DNA of 64,000 bases from Eremomyces bilateralis CBS 781.70. Taxonomy: Eukaryota; Ascomycota; Dothideomycetes; Eremomycetales; Eremomycetaceae. Below the pieces are notes generated by a model. The model saw only the letters and a program-made list of their open reading frames with translations. It ran no database searches and had not been told where the DNA came from. Below, one piece after another: positions 33,870 to 46,400 of the stretch. The translations under genes and the position numbers were made by a program. Positions within the stretch are counted from its first letter, which is position 1; each line of letters opens with the position of its first letter. The DNA lies in the NCBI RefSeq assembly GCF_010015585.1, contig NW_022985083.1, positions 358,223-422,222 of the forward strand, read 5' to 3'.

Positions 33870-36316
33870 TCAAACCGCCCCGGAATACCCCAACCCATCC
33901 AATTCCCGCCGAATCCCCTCCTCCGTCGCAATCTTCTTCACCTGCGTATCCTCCAGCTTCTCCCCCCCTGCCTGCCGCATCTTCAGCTCGTCGATCGCCC
34001 GCACCTTCTTCAGCAAGCCCCGGATCTTCTTGTCCGCGGGACTCTGCCCCAGCACCCCTCCGCCGGGGCTCGTGATTTGCAGGTCCGGTGCTTCGACCGC
34101 CGATTGCTGCGGTGCCGTGCGCAGTGGCGCCGGCGCGGACGGCTTCCCGTTCGCAGCGTGATGGTGGGCATTGCCAGTGTGCTGGTGCGGATGCTCCCCA
34201 CCATGTTGCTGCCGATTCCGCGATCCACCACGATGATGCGTCCCATGCCCCTGGAACCCACCGCCCTGGCTACGCGTATGCTCATGCCCTTGCCTCCTCC
34301 CGCGCCGCTCCGGGCTACGGCTCACGCTGCGCGGACCGCGCGGGATGTCGCCCGACGGGTTCGCCTTCTCCGCCGCCTCCTTGGCTTTCTTAGCTTCGCG
34401 CTTCTTGCGGTTCTTCAGGGCCGCCTTAGAGAGGCCTTCGTCGGGGCCTTCGATAGCACCGGCGAGGCTGACGCCGCCGCCGGGTGCGGCTCCGGGAGGG
34501 AGGGCGTCGGTAGGATCGGCGCCCGGGACGAAGCGGGTGCGGGCGCGGCCGGCGCCGAAGCCGTTGGCGGCGGCGGAAGCGCCATTGGAGACGTAGGCGG
34601 CGCCGCCTTCATCTTCGCGCTTGAAGTGAAGGGGAGTGCTGGTGCCGCGGGCTCCGGGGGGACGGTAGGCGCCGGCAGGTTTGGTAGGTTGCTTTCGGGT
34701 GCTGAGGTAGGCGAGGGCAGAGGGGTGGGGGGTGGGGACGGGGTTCAGCGGGTCGCCCAGCGGATGTTTGTCGCTGGACTGCGGGCGCCAGCAGACGCTG
34801 TACAGCTCTTGCATGTCCTCGTTGTACATCAGGCCTCCTCCGACATGCCAGACTCGGACACCGTTGTCGACGCGCAGACGCGGGGAGGTGGTCGCCGTGA
34901 GGATGTGTTTGCCATCCGGGCTCCACTCGCAGAATGTGGCATTGCTCGCTTCGACGGTCGTGACCTTGGCGTAGTCCTTGGTCATGTCGTAAATGTCCAT
35001 CTGGCCCGCTAAGTTTCCAAAGCCGGCCACGAGGACGAATTTGCCGTGCGGCGAGAATAAGATCGTGTTTCTCGGGGAAAGGGGGAAGCTATGCTTCGCG
35101 ACGGCCCTGACATTGAAGATGGTGGTCTTTGCCGGCATATAGCCGTAGACGACACCGAACTCCTTGGAATTAGGTGACCAGGAAACATCGTGGATCGGAC
35201 CTTCTTTGTCTGCAGGTCATGTCAGCCCCGAAACAGAGGAAATGAAGGAATTTCCTTACCAAGCTGAACCCGCGCATCGAACCCTCCATTGGCACTCAAG
35301 ATATACATGTTGGTCTCGCCGTAGTAGCTCTTGTTGGTCTTGTCGACATCGGTTTGCGCCAGCACGATCACACTGGTACCGAGGTCGTTCCACTTCAACT
35401 GCACCTTGTCTGCTTTGAAGAAATTCTTCTGCGAGACGGGCTGGCCGAAGTTCGGGACATTAAACACCTTTACGGCGGCAGGTTGGCCCTGAGGTTGGTG
35501 TTAGAACAGTCAACAACGACGGTGACGGATGCTGAACAAACCTTCCTCTCCGGCACGAATACGGCCACCGAGCTCTGCTTCCCAGATGACAGTGCAAAGT
35601 CCGTGACGCCCTCCACGATGAGTTTGTTCCAAACGGTCCTCAAATCCACACTCTCGTAGAACTGCACCTCGTTGGTGACCACCCGCGCGCACAGCTTCTC
35701 GTCCGAGGCATACTGCAAGTTCCATCCGGTCTGCGAGCGCTGCACAAATTGTCCGACCACCTGTTTCTCGGAGCCGTCGACATCCTCGATGGTCTGCCAG
35801 ACCTTCAGGTTCTTGATGGCATTTCCGTCCTCATCCTTCGCTGGTCGCTGCCAGGTGATGATGTATGTTCCAAGAGGGGAGAATCCTATTTCGAAAACGT
35901 TCGCAATAGGGATTATGCCGGTGATATGTCCTACAGAAGCATCGATGACGGTGACTCTGAGATCTGTGAGTGACGTGTACGCCAGTAATTTGGTATGTCG
36001 AAGGACTTACTGCTCGGGGCTTGCCCATGCAAAAAACCGGCCGCATGTTGAGTAGCAGGAACACCGGAGGTTTCCCTCTGGCCTATATGAAATTGACGTC
36101 AGTATATTCCACGATATACGATCGTAGGGCGGGATAGATATTCGGGCAAGCATACCTTTGGAACGCGGGCAAAGGCTCATAGAGAGGAGAAGCGTTCACA
36201 ACGCCAATAGCCTTGGCCGTTCGATCTAACCGGATCATCAGCATCCACCAAATCTGTCGGACGCACACAGGGAATGTCGGGGGGGACTTACAAGCAAACT
36301 GGGTGGGTTCCGCCAT
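33870..36316 (-). CDS. Eukaryotic translation initiation factor eIF2A, 716 aa, 6 exons
   Basis: Exons I infer: 36292-36316, 36156-36225, 36011-36082, 35542-35956, 35260-35488 and 33870-35209 (2151 nt). The fold is a WD-type beta-propeller: GFSPLGTYIITWQRP, FNVPNFGQPVSQKNFFKADKVQ, VQLKWNDLGTSVIVLAQTDVDKT-type segment, NMYILSANGG, VSWSPNSKEFGVVYGYMPAKTTIF, NTILFSPHGKFVLVAGFGNL and FCEWSPDGKHILTATTSPRL. The C-terminal 250 residues are charged and helical (SKAALKNRKKREAKKAKEAA), ending with DGLGYSGAV. eIF2A delivers initiator tRNA to the 40S in a GTP-independent, non-canonical way. The start at 36316 gives MAEPTQFAYRTAKAIG after splicing. Confidence 0.93.
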
Positions 36317-39300
36317 GACTAGCTAAAGTCACAGAAGAAAAATTGAGCCGAAGACGGTTCTCAAAAACCAAAGTTTCAGATCCGAGTCGAACGGGTTCGA
36401 AGCGTGGGGAGTGTCGAAGAGTGATGAGTGCGTGGTTGGAGGCCTTGATCTCGAGATGTTGGGGAGGTGGCAGCGGGTGAGTTGGCTAGCAGTAGTGGTA
36501 GTTTAGGGCGGGGCGGAGCGGAACGGTGTGCGCGTGCCGTGCAGTAGTTCTGGATAGTGAAGATCTGCTGATCTCTGAGAGTTGACGGCGCTTAGAGGAC
36601 AGTGGCTTGTAGTACAACTTTCTGGTTGTGCCGCACACAATCCGTGAAAGAGAAATCGGAGGGTAATGACGAGCGAGACAAAGAAGATCTGTCGGCTTTG
36701 GGGGTGGGTGGGAGGAGAGATTCGAGCACGCGAAAGATCAAGGACCACGTCGATTCAGGACCGAGGAGAGAGGGAGAAGGGAAGAGGCGGGGAACGAGAG
36801 GTGAAGAAGAGAACGGAAGAGAGAGAGAGGAGGGAAAAGATATTTTGAGGCTCAGGTGAAGAATTGTCCAGCGAAATAATGGAATTCTATTGGTCCGATT
36901 GGCGGTGAGTGTGGCGGTGCGGGTGACGAGTGGTGTGGCTGTGTGGCACAGTTCCGCCGAAAAGAGTACGTGAGGCAATAAGGCAATAAGAACCTCATCG
37001 TCGTCATCAACAAATCATTCTTACTAGATAATAGCATCATTCTCAACCACCATGGTAGGTAAACACTCAGTTAAGTAAGATAGTTAGATGCAATAATCAA
37101 TCTACACTAACAGTGGCATTTCTTGACTCGAAAATCATTTCAGTCGATTGATTTCACTATCCTCATTACAACAACGCGCTCAAAATATCTCGTCTTCTTA
37201 ACTTTTTTTTTTGAAGTCAACATTCAGCGTGCAGCAGCATACAGACAGCCATAACCGTCATTCTATATGTTATTATTCCCTGAATGAGAGCCATTTCCAT
37301 GTCAGCGTGTTGAATTCTTTGGCCATAGGCTACTCTTCTGTAACAGGTAAATTTACCGGTCAATTCAAAGCAAGGCCTCTGATTATTGCAGATACTCTAG
37401 CACCATAATGACAGTGAAATTGACTTGTCTGACGGTCTGAATCTACAATGTACATAGGGATAGTTATAAAACTTTGACTACTACTGAAGATGACGTGCAT
37501 GGCAAAGGACCTGTATATACCAGACGTCTACCAAAAGTCTGGAGACACACTGATATGTGAGGTAGTAATCCAACCTCTAGCGCTATCCATGTCTATACGG
37601 AATCAGTTTATACTTTATACATCAGGCATTCACCCTCCAGCATTTGTCGCTCCGCTTTTCGCATCACCCTTACCCCTACCCGTCCATCAACCATTAATCT
37701 ACTTGCGACATCGTCGGCGGATGATCGACTCCTAGCATATGCGGACAGCCATGGAATTACCTGGTGAAGAGTCAGGCCATTCACCCTGTACCGACCATCG
37801 ATACCCACGCCGGTTGTCCTAGGATGTGATAGAGGCATTCACATTGCTCGGAGCGGCAGTCAGTAATAATGTGAAGATCTTGATATCTAAGGCGCATGTT
37901 TTGACGTGGATATGCGACATGGATGCGGATTCGGTGCGGAATGAGGAAGTCGTGGAGTCTAAGCGTGGTGCAACGGGATGATGACCGGACGATACCACAT
38001 TTCCGTTTAGTGACAGATTACCACCCATAAATTTGCGAAGGATGCGTAGGTATACTACACAATATTATGCTACGATTAATCCATGTGGTGTTATAGTGAG
38101 GGAGGAAGGGGAACATCGAGGCTGCAGTTCCTTTCATGTGGCATGGGACTCGTGATGCAGCCATTCTGTTGAGGTGAGAGGTGGTGTCAGGCACCGATCG
38201 TTGATTGGATGGTCGTTAAAAGGTACCCTACTTTAGAGTCCTTGTAACCCCCTGTCCAATCCCTGTTTCGGTGATACCATTGGTTGGTCTGCATTTTAGC
38301 ATTCACTGATGTTTCAGCGTGTGGTGTTCTCTCCGCCCTCAAGTTATCCAGTCAGAATCAGATGCAGTGGGATCTGGAGAACTGTTGGATAAGTTCATTG
38401 GAATTGGAGGAGCGGATCGAGGGTCGTCCCGGAAGATCCCGTGGTTCCCGGGACGATGGGATGGAATCAGGGAAGTAGAGTCAGATGAGATTCTGGAGAA
38501 GCGGGGGGAAAGTGATTGCACGGGAGGGAGTGTATGTGTCCAGGTCGCCGGATCACAATCATATTATTCCTGTTGTACATGTACAGGAACACCAGACCGA
38601 TTACATAATCTGGACCAGCTCTCCTCCACCCTTTTCAATGTTCACACGTGCAATTCGGCTGAAGTATGAAGGGTGCCACGACAGTCGACAGCAGCAGTCA
38701 GCATGCCAGGATGGATGTGCATCCCGGGATTGACGATGGCCTTCAGATTGATTGCTGCTGATCGTGGTGATAGACGACACAAGGAATGGCAATCAGCTCA
38801 ATGAACTCGTTCCCGGACTTCTGCCATATTATTTCCCACTTCAGGCCTCTCCATACGAAGCGATTGGACATCGGCTGAACGGTGATCCACGACGTCGGTG
38901 ATTGCCCTAAGTACCGCACCTCTCTAAAGATGATTGGAAGTCTCGGGCCCATTCGGCCTCGATATCGGTATAAATCTTCATTGTTTGTCAATCTGGGCAA
39001 AGAGATGCCACGCAAACCTCAAAATGTCTATCAATCTGCATTCCCTCTCAGCCAACAAACAGTATCAACTACCAAAACGAGCCACCGAACGTCCTGTCCA
39101 GCGTCCGCATTCCTAGGAGATCTGCGGTAAACAATGAACGACTGGTCCCTGTGGCGCCACGCTAGCACCGGCTGGCTGCAAATCGCGCACGTTTTCCGAT
39201 CTAACATCTGAAAACCAAAAAGTCAAAACCGTGGAATTATCAGAATTCGGACGGGATGCCTTGCGTTGCTGCAATTCACAATTGGGTCGAGCGGGAAAAA

Positions 39301-40432
39301 GGGGACGCGATGCATGCTTTAGCCGGATGTTCTTTGGCGCGACAGCTATTGCTTCAATGCCTGGTCGGTTGGGTCTTTGCCCTTTGGCGTTGGTCGGATG
39401 TCTTGCACACGGCTCCCCAGTCGCCACGATTCCACAACCACCATTTCGAGGATCCAGGCTGTCAATTGCTGTACCCCTGACCACGCGTGCTGCAGTCTGC
39501 AGGAGAACGGGGAGGACAACCTGAATGTTGGCGGTTGACCGGTCTAATTACCTACCGTGCCTGGACTCAGTAATTCGGCATAGGTATGCCCTGCAGACGG
39601 AACGACATGTAGTAATCTGTAATAGCCGCTGTGGATGGGATGATTCGGTGGTGGAAGTGGAGATGAATCTCGTCCCTCGTAGCGGTTCTCCCTCAACCCC
39701 TGAACCCTCCTTTGTTCTCGCGTGCCGTTTTTCCTCCCCCAATCCCTCCACTCCCCGTTCACCACCACGCATCTGGCATCCCTAATCCCTTCGCTGAGTA
39801 GTGGTGAATTCCCTCCGGCTATCAATCCTCATTTGCTTTCCCCAAAATTTCTCCAGAAAGATTCGCTCCTTTCCATTCCAAGCCTCCAGCGCTTGACAAC
39901 GCCCAGTTCACCCCCGTTGCTGACCACCACCTATCCTGTCACAAACTCTCTTCCATCCAATCTGCTTCTCTGCAGCCACCCGTCCGTTCTCTGGAACTGC
40001 CATTCCTTCGGGTGCGCTTCTCGATCCCCCCTCCCTTCCTATCAGCGCGACGTGCCACACATCTGCAGTTCTGCAACCAGCAGCACCGCTTGCCAACGTT
40101 CGACGCGGCCAATTGCACATCGACGCGCTCTAATACGTCTACCAGTTGCCAGGCGGACAGACACCAGGTTACAGAAACGGTTGAGCTAGGACCGCTTCCA
40201 CACGCCAACCAAACGTCGACCTGTCCGGTTCACAGCATTCGATGTATAATCGGAAGTCATAGTGTATGCAGGATTCAGTTTCATCGCTGCCGGACACATT
40301 CCTAGTGCGGCTTGTGCTTCTATCTAGCCGAGAAGAAACCTGAGTTGACGGAACCGTGATGTTGGTGCGGCTGGTGGCCCTGACTGTAACTTGTATTTAG
40401 AGTTTCTCTCTCCTTTCTCCCCTTCTCCCGCG
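36317..40432. other. Long divergent intergenic region (4.1 kb)
   Basis: This is the largest stretch without a recognised gene. The eIF2A promoter must lie just above 36317, and the Sec7 gene promoter and leader below 40433 (pyrimidine-rich from about 39660). A possible tiny spliced gene starts at 37052 (see findings). Open frames elsewhere (38319-38669, 39231-39524, 39722-40189) show no family resemblance. I find no tRNA-like B box and no transposase. Confidence 0.5.
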
Positions 40433-43400
40433 ATGGAGTCTTCTTCTAGCCGTACCTCTGTCCCACCTCGATCCACCTCCTCGACATCCGCCTCCACCTC
40501 CCACCGCCCTCGAAATCGCCCTCGCCGCTCTCGCGAAGCCCCTTCGTCGTCTCGGCACCGCGAAAACGACATCGATGAGGACCTCTCCCCTCCGCAGACC
40601 CCGAAAGCGCGCAATCCGGGCAAATCGTCTAGCCGGTCACATCGTCGGGATTCCGAGCGGATGCGCCGGCTCAATACACACGCCGCACCACACGAGACGT
40701 TCCTCGATGACATAACCCCCGTGGACGGTCCGTCGTATGAGTCGCTGGCTCGCCATCAGCGCGACTGTTATCGTGACGACGAGGAGTTCGATCCACGGGA
40801 CTCACACGACTTGACGTACGGCAACCTCACGCGGAACTCCGTGGTCGATAACATGTTGCTGTCGCTGGACTCGTTCGGGATGGGCGACATCGTCATGCCC
40901 GGGAGCTTTCCCTCTGGATCGCCCACCACGCCGACATTTTACGAGGGTGAGAACGACTCGCGGTATGGGACCACTCCAGCAACCAATGGGAATACCGGAC
41001 GGTACCGTGGACATACATATACCTCCTCATACTCCTCCGACTATGACTTGCAGCAAGCCGAATATATGGGTCGTCGATCGTCGAGCCAATATGCACCAGC
41101 AAAAAATGGATTGCATCTTTCATCGGCGCGGACGAGTCCGGAACGACGGCATCGAGGCGGGTATGCCGATTCGGGTGCGACGGCGTCGCATGCTCGCAGT
41201 CGTGGGAAGAAAGGGAGCAAGGGGAGCGGGTCGTCGAGTCTCGATTACGGCTACCACCAGGTTCTCGGATCGATGCGACGGTCCGGAGGACTGGGAAGCC
41301 GGTCGGCAAGCTTCGACCAAGGATACGAGAGACTGGTGAAGTCGACGTCCGCGACTCAGCCGGATGGAATGAGGAAAGGCGGACTGCACAAGACAACGAC
41401 CGCACCCGACCGCGACCATGGGAGAATGCAACACCAACAGCAACATTACCAGTATCCGCAATCACCGGTTGAAATTGGCGGAGGACAAGGAATGGATTAT
41501 TACAGCAATTTCGATGCTGCACCGACGCCGACGGTTCCTGCTGGGCCTCGTCGCGGCACCCCCCTGGCCTCCCCCGCTACTGCAGGAACACCCACCGCAC
41601 CGAATTATCCCCCACCACTCCCGCCATCCTACGCACCGCCCGCACCGCCTGTGCGAAAGAATTCCGCCAAATCCTCCAGTAGTCGGATGGGCCGAAAAAA
41701 GAAAGCGGCCGCCGTGCAGGCCTCCAAAGAGGCCCTCGGCACCGCGACACTGAAAGGCAGCGGGAGGAATCATAAGGAGCAGGGTAATCTGCCCTCGGCC
41801 GACGAATCCCAGCTCGACCAGCTCTTCTCCCCGGTCGACAATAACCATGGAGGGCCGGGCGCCAACCCTTCCTCGCTGATCGCGGGCGCAGGTGCGGGCT
41901 CCTCGGATCTAGCAGCGCCCAGTCCCAATGTTTCCTTCCACAAGTCGTCGACCGCCATCCCGTCAGGCCAAGCCCTGCCCTCGACCACCGCTCCCAAGGA
42001 CACGCGACCTGGCTTCTTTCGACGCGTATTCGGCTCCTCGAAGAACAATTCCGCGCAGCAGGCTCAGCAGCAGCAGGAGCAATTGCGCGCGCAGCAGCAG
42101 AAACAACTGCAGGTGCAGTTGGAAAATGCACAGAGCTTGAACGTGCTGACGTACCGGCCGACGTCACCACCGGCATCGTCGCCATCGCCGCAGCAGCAGC
42201 CGTCATCACGCAACGCCGACATGCATCATTTCCGACCCTCCCGCCGTCCGAAGACGCAGCCGAGTTCCAGCCACATCGCCGGCCAGCTGAAGACATCGCC
42301 GACGGCTCCACCGCCCACGGCGACCCACCCCAACCCCACCTCGTCCTCCCCACACGGTGCGTCCAAAGGTCGACATTCGATCTCGCGGCCGTCGACGCAC
42401 GATGAAAACGAGGAGATGCCGATGCCCGCGCCGCCGCAGACGCTGGTGAAGAAAGGCTCCTCGTTCTTCCGGCGGCGGAAGAAGAGCTTTGTGACGGAGA
42501 CGCCGCCGGTGCCGCAGTCGCTGCAACCGGCGCCGCCGTCGAGGACGGGAAGGCCGCCGATGTCATCGTCGTCAAGACAGACGCAGAGCAGAGGGGAGGG
42601 CGATCACCTCGCCGAAGCGAATGGGAGACCGTCGGAGTCGGTGCCGCAGCCGCTGAGTCCAAGCATCAGCAGCCTGAGGAAGGTGATGGATCCATTCCTA
42701 ACTCACGGCAACGGGGTCGAAGGTGCGGTGGATGGGCATTTAAAGAAAGACACATCGGCGGCCGGGACGGTCGGAGACGTCAAGAGCCCCCAAGATCTTT
42801 ATTTCGACTCCCGCGAAATGCAATCGCCAACCCTCGCGGACAAGGATGCCATGTCCGCCAACGCAAACGCGGAAATAAACCCATCATCAAACGGCGACAG
42901 TGGAGCAACGGCTCGATTCGCGCAGATGGTTGGTGCCGCCGATCGTACAAGCGCCGACGCACCCCGCGACGTTGTGAGACCCTCGACGGGCATCGAGACA
43001 GGCATGTCGTCAGGGAGCACCACCACGGCATCCTCCACCCTCCCCGCAACGAAACCTCCCTCCCGCCACACCCTACACGACCGCCCCGCCTCCTCCCACC
43101 CCAACCTAACCGAGAAGCTCTTCTCCAACCCCCGCTCGACCAGCACCCCCGACAGCCAGCGCCTAAAGCTCAAGATGCGGCATCCAGGCAGTACGAACAC
43201 CGCGCACCGCAGCCGCAGTCCGCCGAAACCCCTCCCGCACGACGACTCGACATCATTCCTCGCGGATAGTTCCGGGCCTGAAGACCGCAGCGGGCGCCCG
43301 AGCCCCGTGCCGCAGACGTTCACGCACCTTAGTAGTCGGTCGAGCGCAGTGACAGAGGGAAGCATCAATCAGAGCGGGACGCCGAGTCCGACGTTCGGAT

Positions 43401-46400
43401 TGCCGGAGGAGCAGCAGCAACATCAGCAGCAGCGTAGCGGGAAGGAGAACGTACATCCGCGACAGGAGAAGCGGTATCAAGCAGGCACGAGAACCGGTGA
43501 CGAGGATAAGCTCAGCCCAATCCTATCTACCGCCGGCTCCCCCCGGTTGCGGGATGCGAACCACAACGTCGGAAACCTCGCCGTCGATGCCAACACGAAC
43601 GCCACGCACCTCTCCCTCGACTCGGCGTCCAGCTCCCCGCGCGAGACATCACCGGGGACAGGCACCCCGTCGCGGACCTCGCGCAGCCCGATACGGGCGG
43701 GTCAGCCCGAGTGGCCGAAGCGCACGGCGAGCTTGTCCGGGCGATCGGGCAGTGCGACGTCACGGAGTAATCGGGTGTGGTTGGAGCCAAGTAGCAGTGA
43801 GGAGAAGTTGGCCGGGGTAGAGGATGATAAGCCGAAGAAGATTAATAACAAGGTTGTAGTGGATGATGAGTATGATGAGGACGAGGACGAGAGGTTGAAG
43901 TTGCCGATGGAGGGGGTGCGCGCGGTGCGCGTGGCGAGTGCGGTGCGGGAGGGTGAGGAGACGGGGATGGATTTGAGCGCGCTGGATGCGCTGGATGGGG
44001 TCAGTCCGGTGAGCACGGATGCGAACGCGAATGAGGAGTTTGCGAGCGCGACTAGCCTGCCGGTCGTGAGAGTCGACACACAAGAAGAGGAACCGAAAGA
44101 TGAGGAGAAGGACCCCCTTCCGATCGACCAGGAGCCCGACGACGAGGACCGAGAACACGCGCAGAAGATATTCGATGGGGACGAGTCGTTCCTCAAGAAG
44201 GATCTAGCGGCGGCGTGGTTGGGTGAACGGGTGCCCAGGCACGCGCGGACGAGGAAGGCGTATATGGAGCTGTTCGACTGGAGCGGCTACAATATCTTGC
44301 TGGCATTCCGCGATCTCTGCACTCGTCTTGTGGTCAAGGCCGAGTCGCAGCAGCTTGATCGTGTCATCGATGCGTTCTCGCAGCGATGGTGTGCGTGCAA
44401 TCTCAGCCACGGATTCAAATCGCCGGATGTCGTGCACACGATTGCATACTCCATCCTCATGCTTAACACGGATCTTCATATCGCGGACATCAATGAGAGG
44501 ATGACGCGGTCTCAATTCGTCAAGAACACGCTCCCTACCATCCGCCGTATCGCTGACGAATCTGCCGGTGACCTTCAAGTGGAAGAAGTCACCACCATTC
44601 GTCCGACGAGCACGCAGATCCGCTTCCCTCTTCCTTGGAGCCAAGATTCCGATACGAACAAGACTTCCTCCAGCCCTACCAGCCCTAACTTCCCGGCCAC
44701 CGATGCGGTAGACACGATCCGCGGCTCGCTCGACGCCAAACGCCGTTCGCGGAGCTCCCCGCATGTTCGCGGCCTCGCCAACGGTTCCTTCCGGTCCGAA
44801 TCTGACGGAGCCGCTCCGCTCGACACCCAGAACCCCGGCGACGCATGCACGGTGCTCGTGCACACCCCGTACAAAGGCAACATGAAAGGCTGGGAAGCCC
44901 AACTGGAGGTCGTCCTCCGCGAATTCTACAACAGCATCCGCGCACAGCGTCTGCCACTCCACGGCGTCACTACAGCCAACGGCCACATGCTTGGCGAGCA
45001 GCAGTCAAACAACAGCTTGGCTGTCATGGCCGGGAACGTCCTCCGTCGCACGCCGTCCGTCCTCAGCAAGGCGCCCTCTGACACCGTATCCTACCGCGGC
45101 CGCGCCGACCTGCGCAGTATGACCGGACGGTGGATGCCGAGCAAGACGCGCAGTCGCCCGCGGCTGACGCCCGGCCTCACGAGCAGCAGCACGATGGGAT
45201 CGAGCAGTCGGACGAGCTTCGACGACGGCAGCGTTTGGTCGCCAGCCACCAGCCACAGTACGTGGAGCAAGTACCGGCACAATAGCTTCATGAGCGTCGA
45301 GAGCCTCGGGAGCATGAGCAACGCGGCGGACTATCAGCGGAGCATCGGGTTCGCGAACGCGCTGTCGCAGGCGATCGTTCGGGAGGGATCGATGAACTTC
45401 GGGGGGTCGGCGGTGAATTTGTCAGAGGAGATGGGGAACGGTGGGGTGGCTCTGTTGGAGGATGAGTCGTTGGAGCTGGAAGGGCCACCGTGGGCGAAGG
45501 AAGGAATCTTGCAGCATCGGCATCATCTGGAGCGGGTGGACCGCGCAGGGAAAGACAGCAAGAAAGACAAGGGATGGGCGGAGGCGTTTGCCGTCATCGA
45601 GAAGGGCGTCATGCGGCTCTTCCTGTTCAAACATGGCGCTGGCAAGGATTCGTCTTCCGCCATGTCCAAATCCCTCCGCATCCGCAGCAAGAAACACCTC
45701 TCGAATCTCGTTTCCGGGTCGTCCAGTTCTTCCTCTTCGCCGGCCCCCTTCGCCCCTGTCGGCGGCGGCAACTGGCTCGACAATGCCGAACCGGCCGGCG
45801 AGTTCCTTCTCCGGCAAACCATCGCATCCGCCCTCCCTCCACCAGGTTTCTCACCGTCGCGATCACATGTCTGGGCACTCAGCCTTCCCACCGGCGCCGT
45901 CCACCTGTTCCAGGCAGGAACTCCCGAGATGGTCGTCGAGTGGGTCACCACCGCGAACTACTGGTCCGCACGCCTCAGCAAAGCGCCGCTGGGCGAGGCG
46001 GTTAGCAACGTGGAATATGGATGGGGCGATGGGTTGTTAAACGCGTCTCAGCAGCGCACCCGAACCTCCACGCCGACCGGCGAAACCCCACCGACGTCTC
46101 AAGGCCGCACATCGCGGCAGTCGATCGCGACGGTGGACATGCGGCGACCGAGCACCACCAGCGCCGTCGGACTCCCGCGGCCCAGCTTCGCGTCCCACGA
46201 CACGGCGCGCACGTCCTTCGAAGCCAGCTTCAGCGCCTCCAACTCCGCCGTCCGCAGTGGAACCCGCCCCGGTGACCGCGCGACCGTCCACGAGTGGCAG
46301 CAGCCCACTGCCAGCATGATGGCGTCCAACCTGAGCGAAGCCGAGCAGCTGGCCACGCTGACCGCGTACGTTACCACGGTCGAGCAGGAGCTCGTGACGC

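Noticed and set aside
33723-35012. 429-aa plus-strand frame
   Set aside because: It lies antisense to the last eIF2A exon and is a GC-driven shadow frame with no domain.
44204-44986. 260-aa minus-strand frame in the Sec7 gene
   Set aside because: Antisense to the Sec7 domain itself, which is clearly the coding strand.
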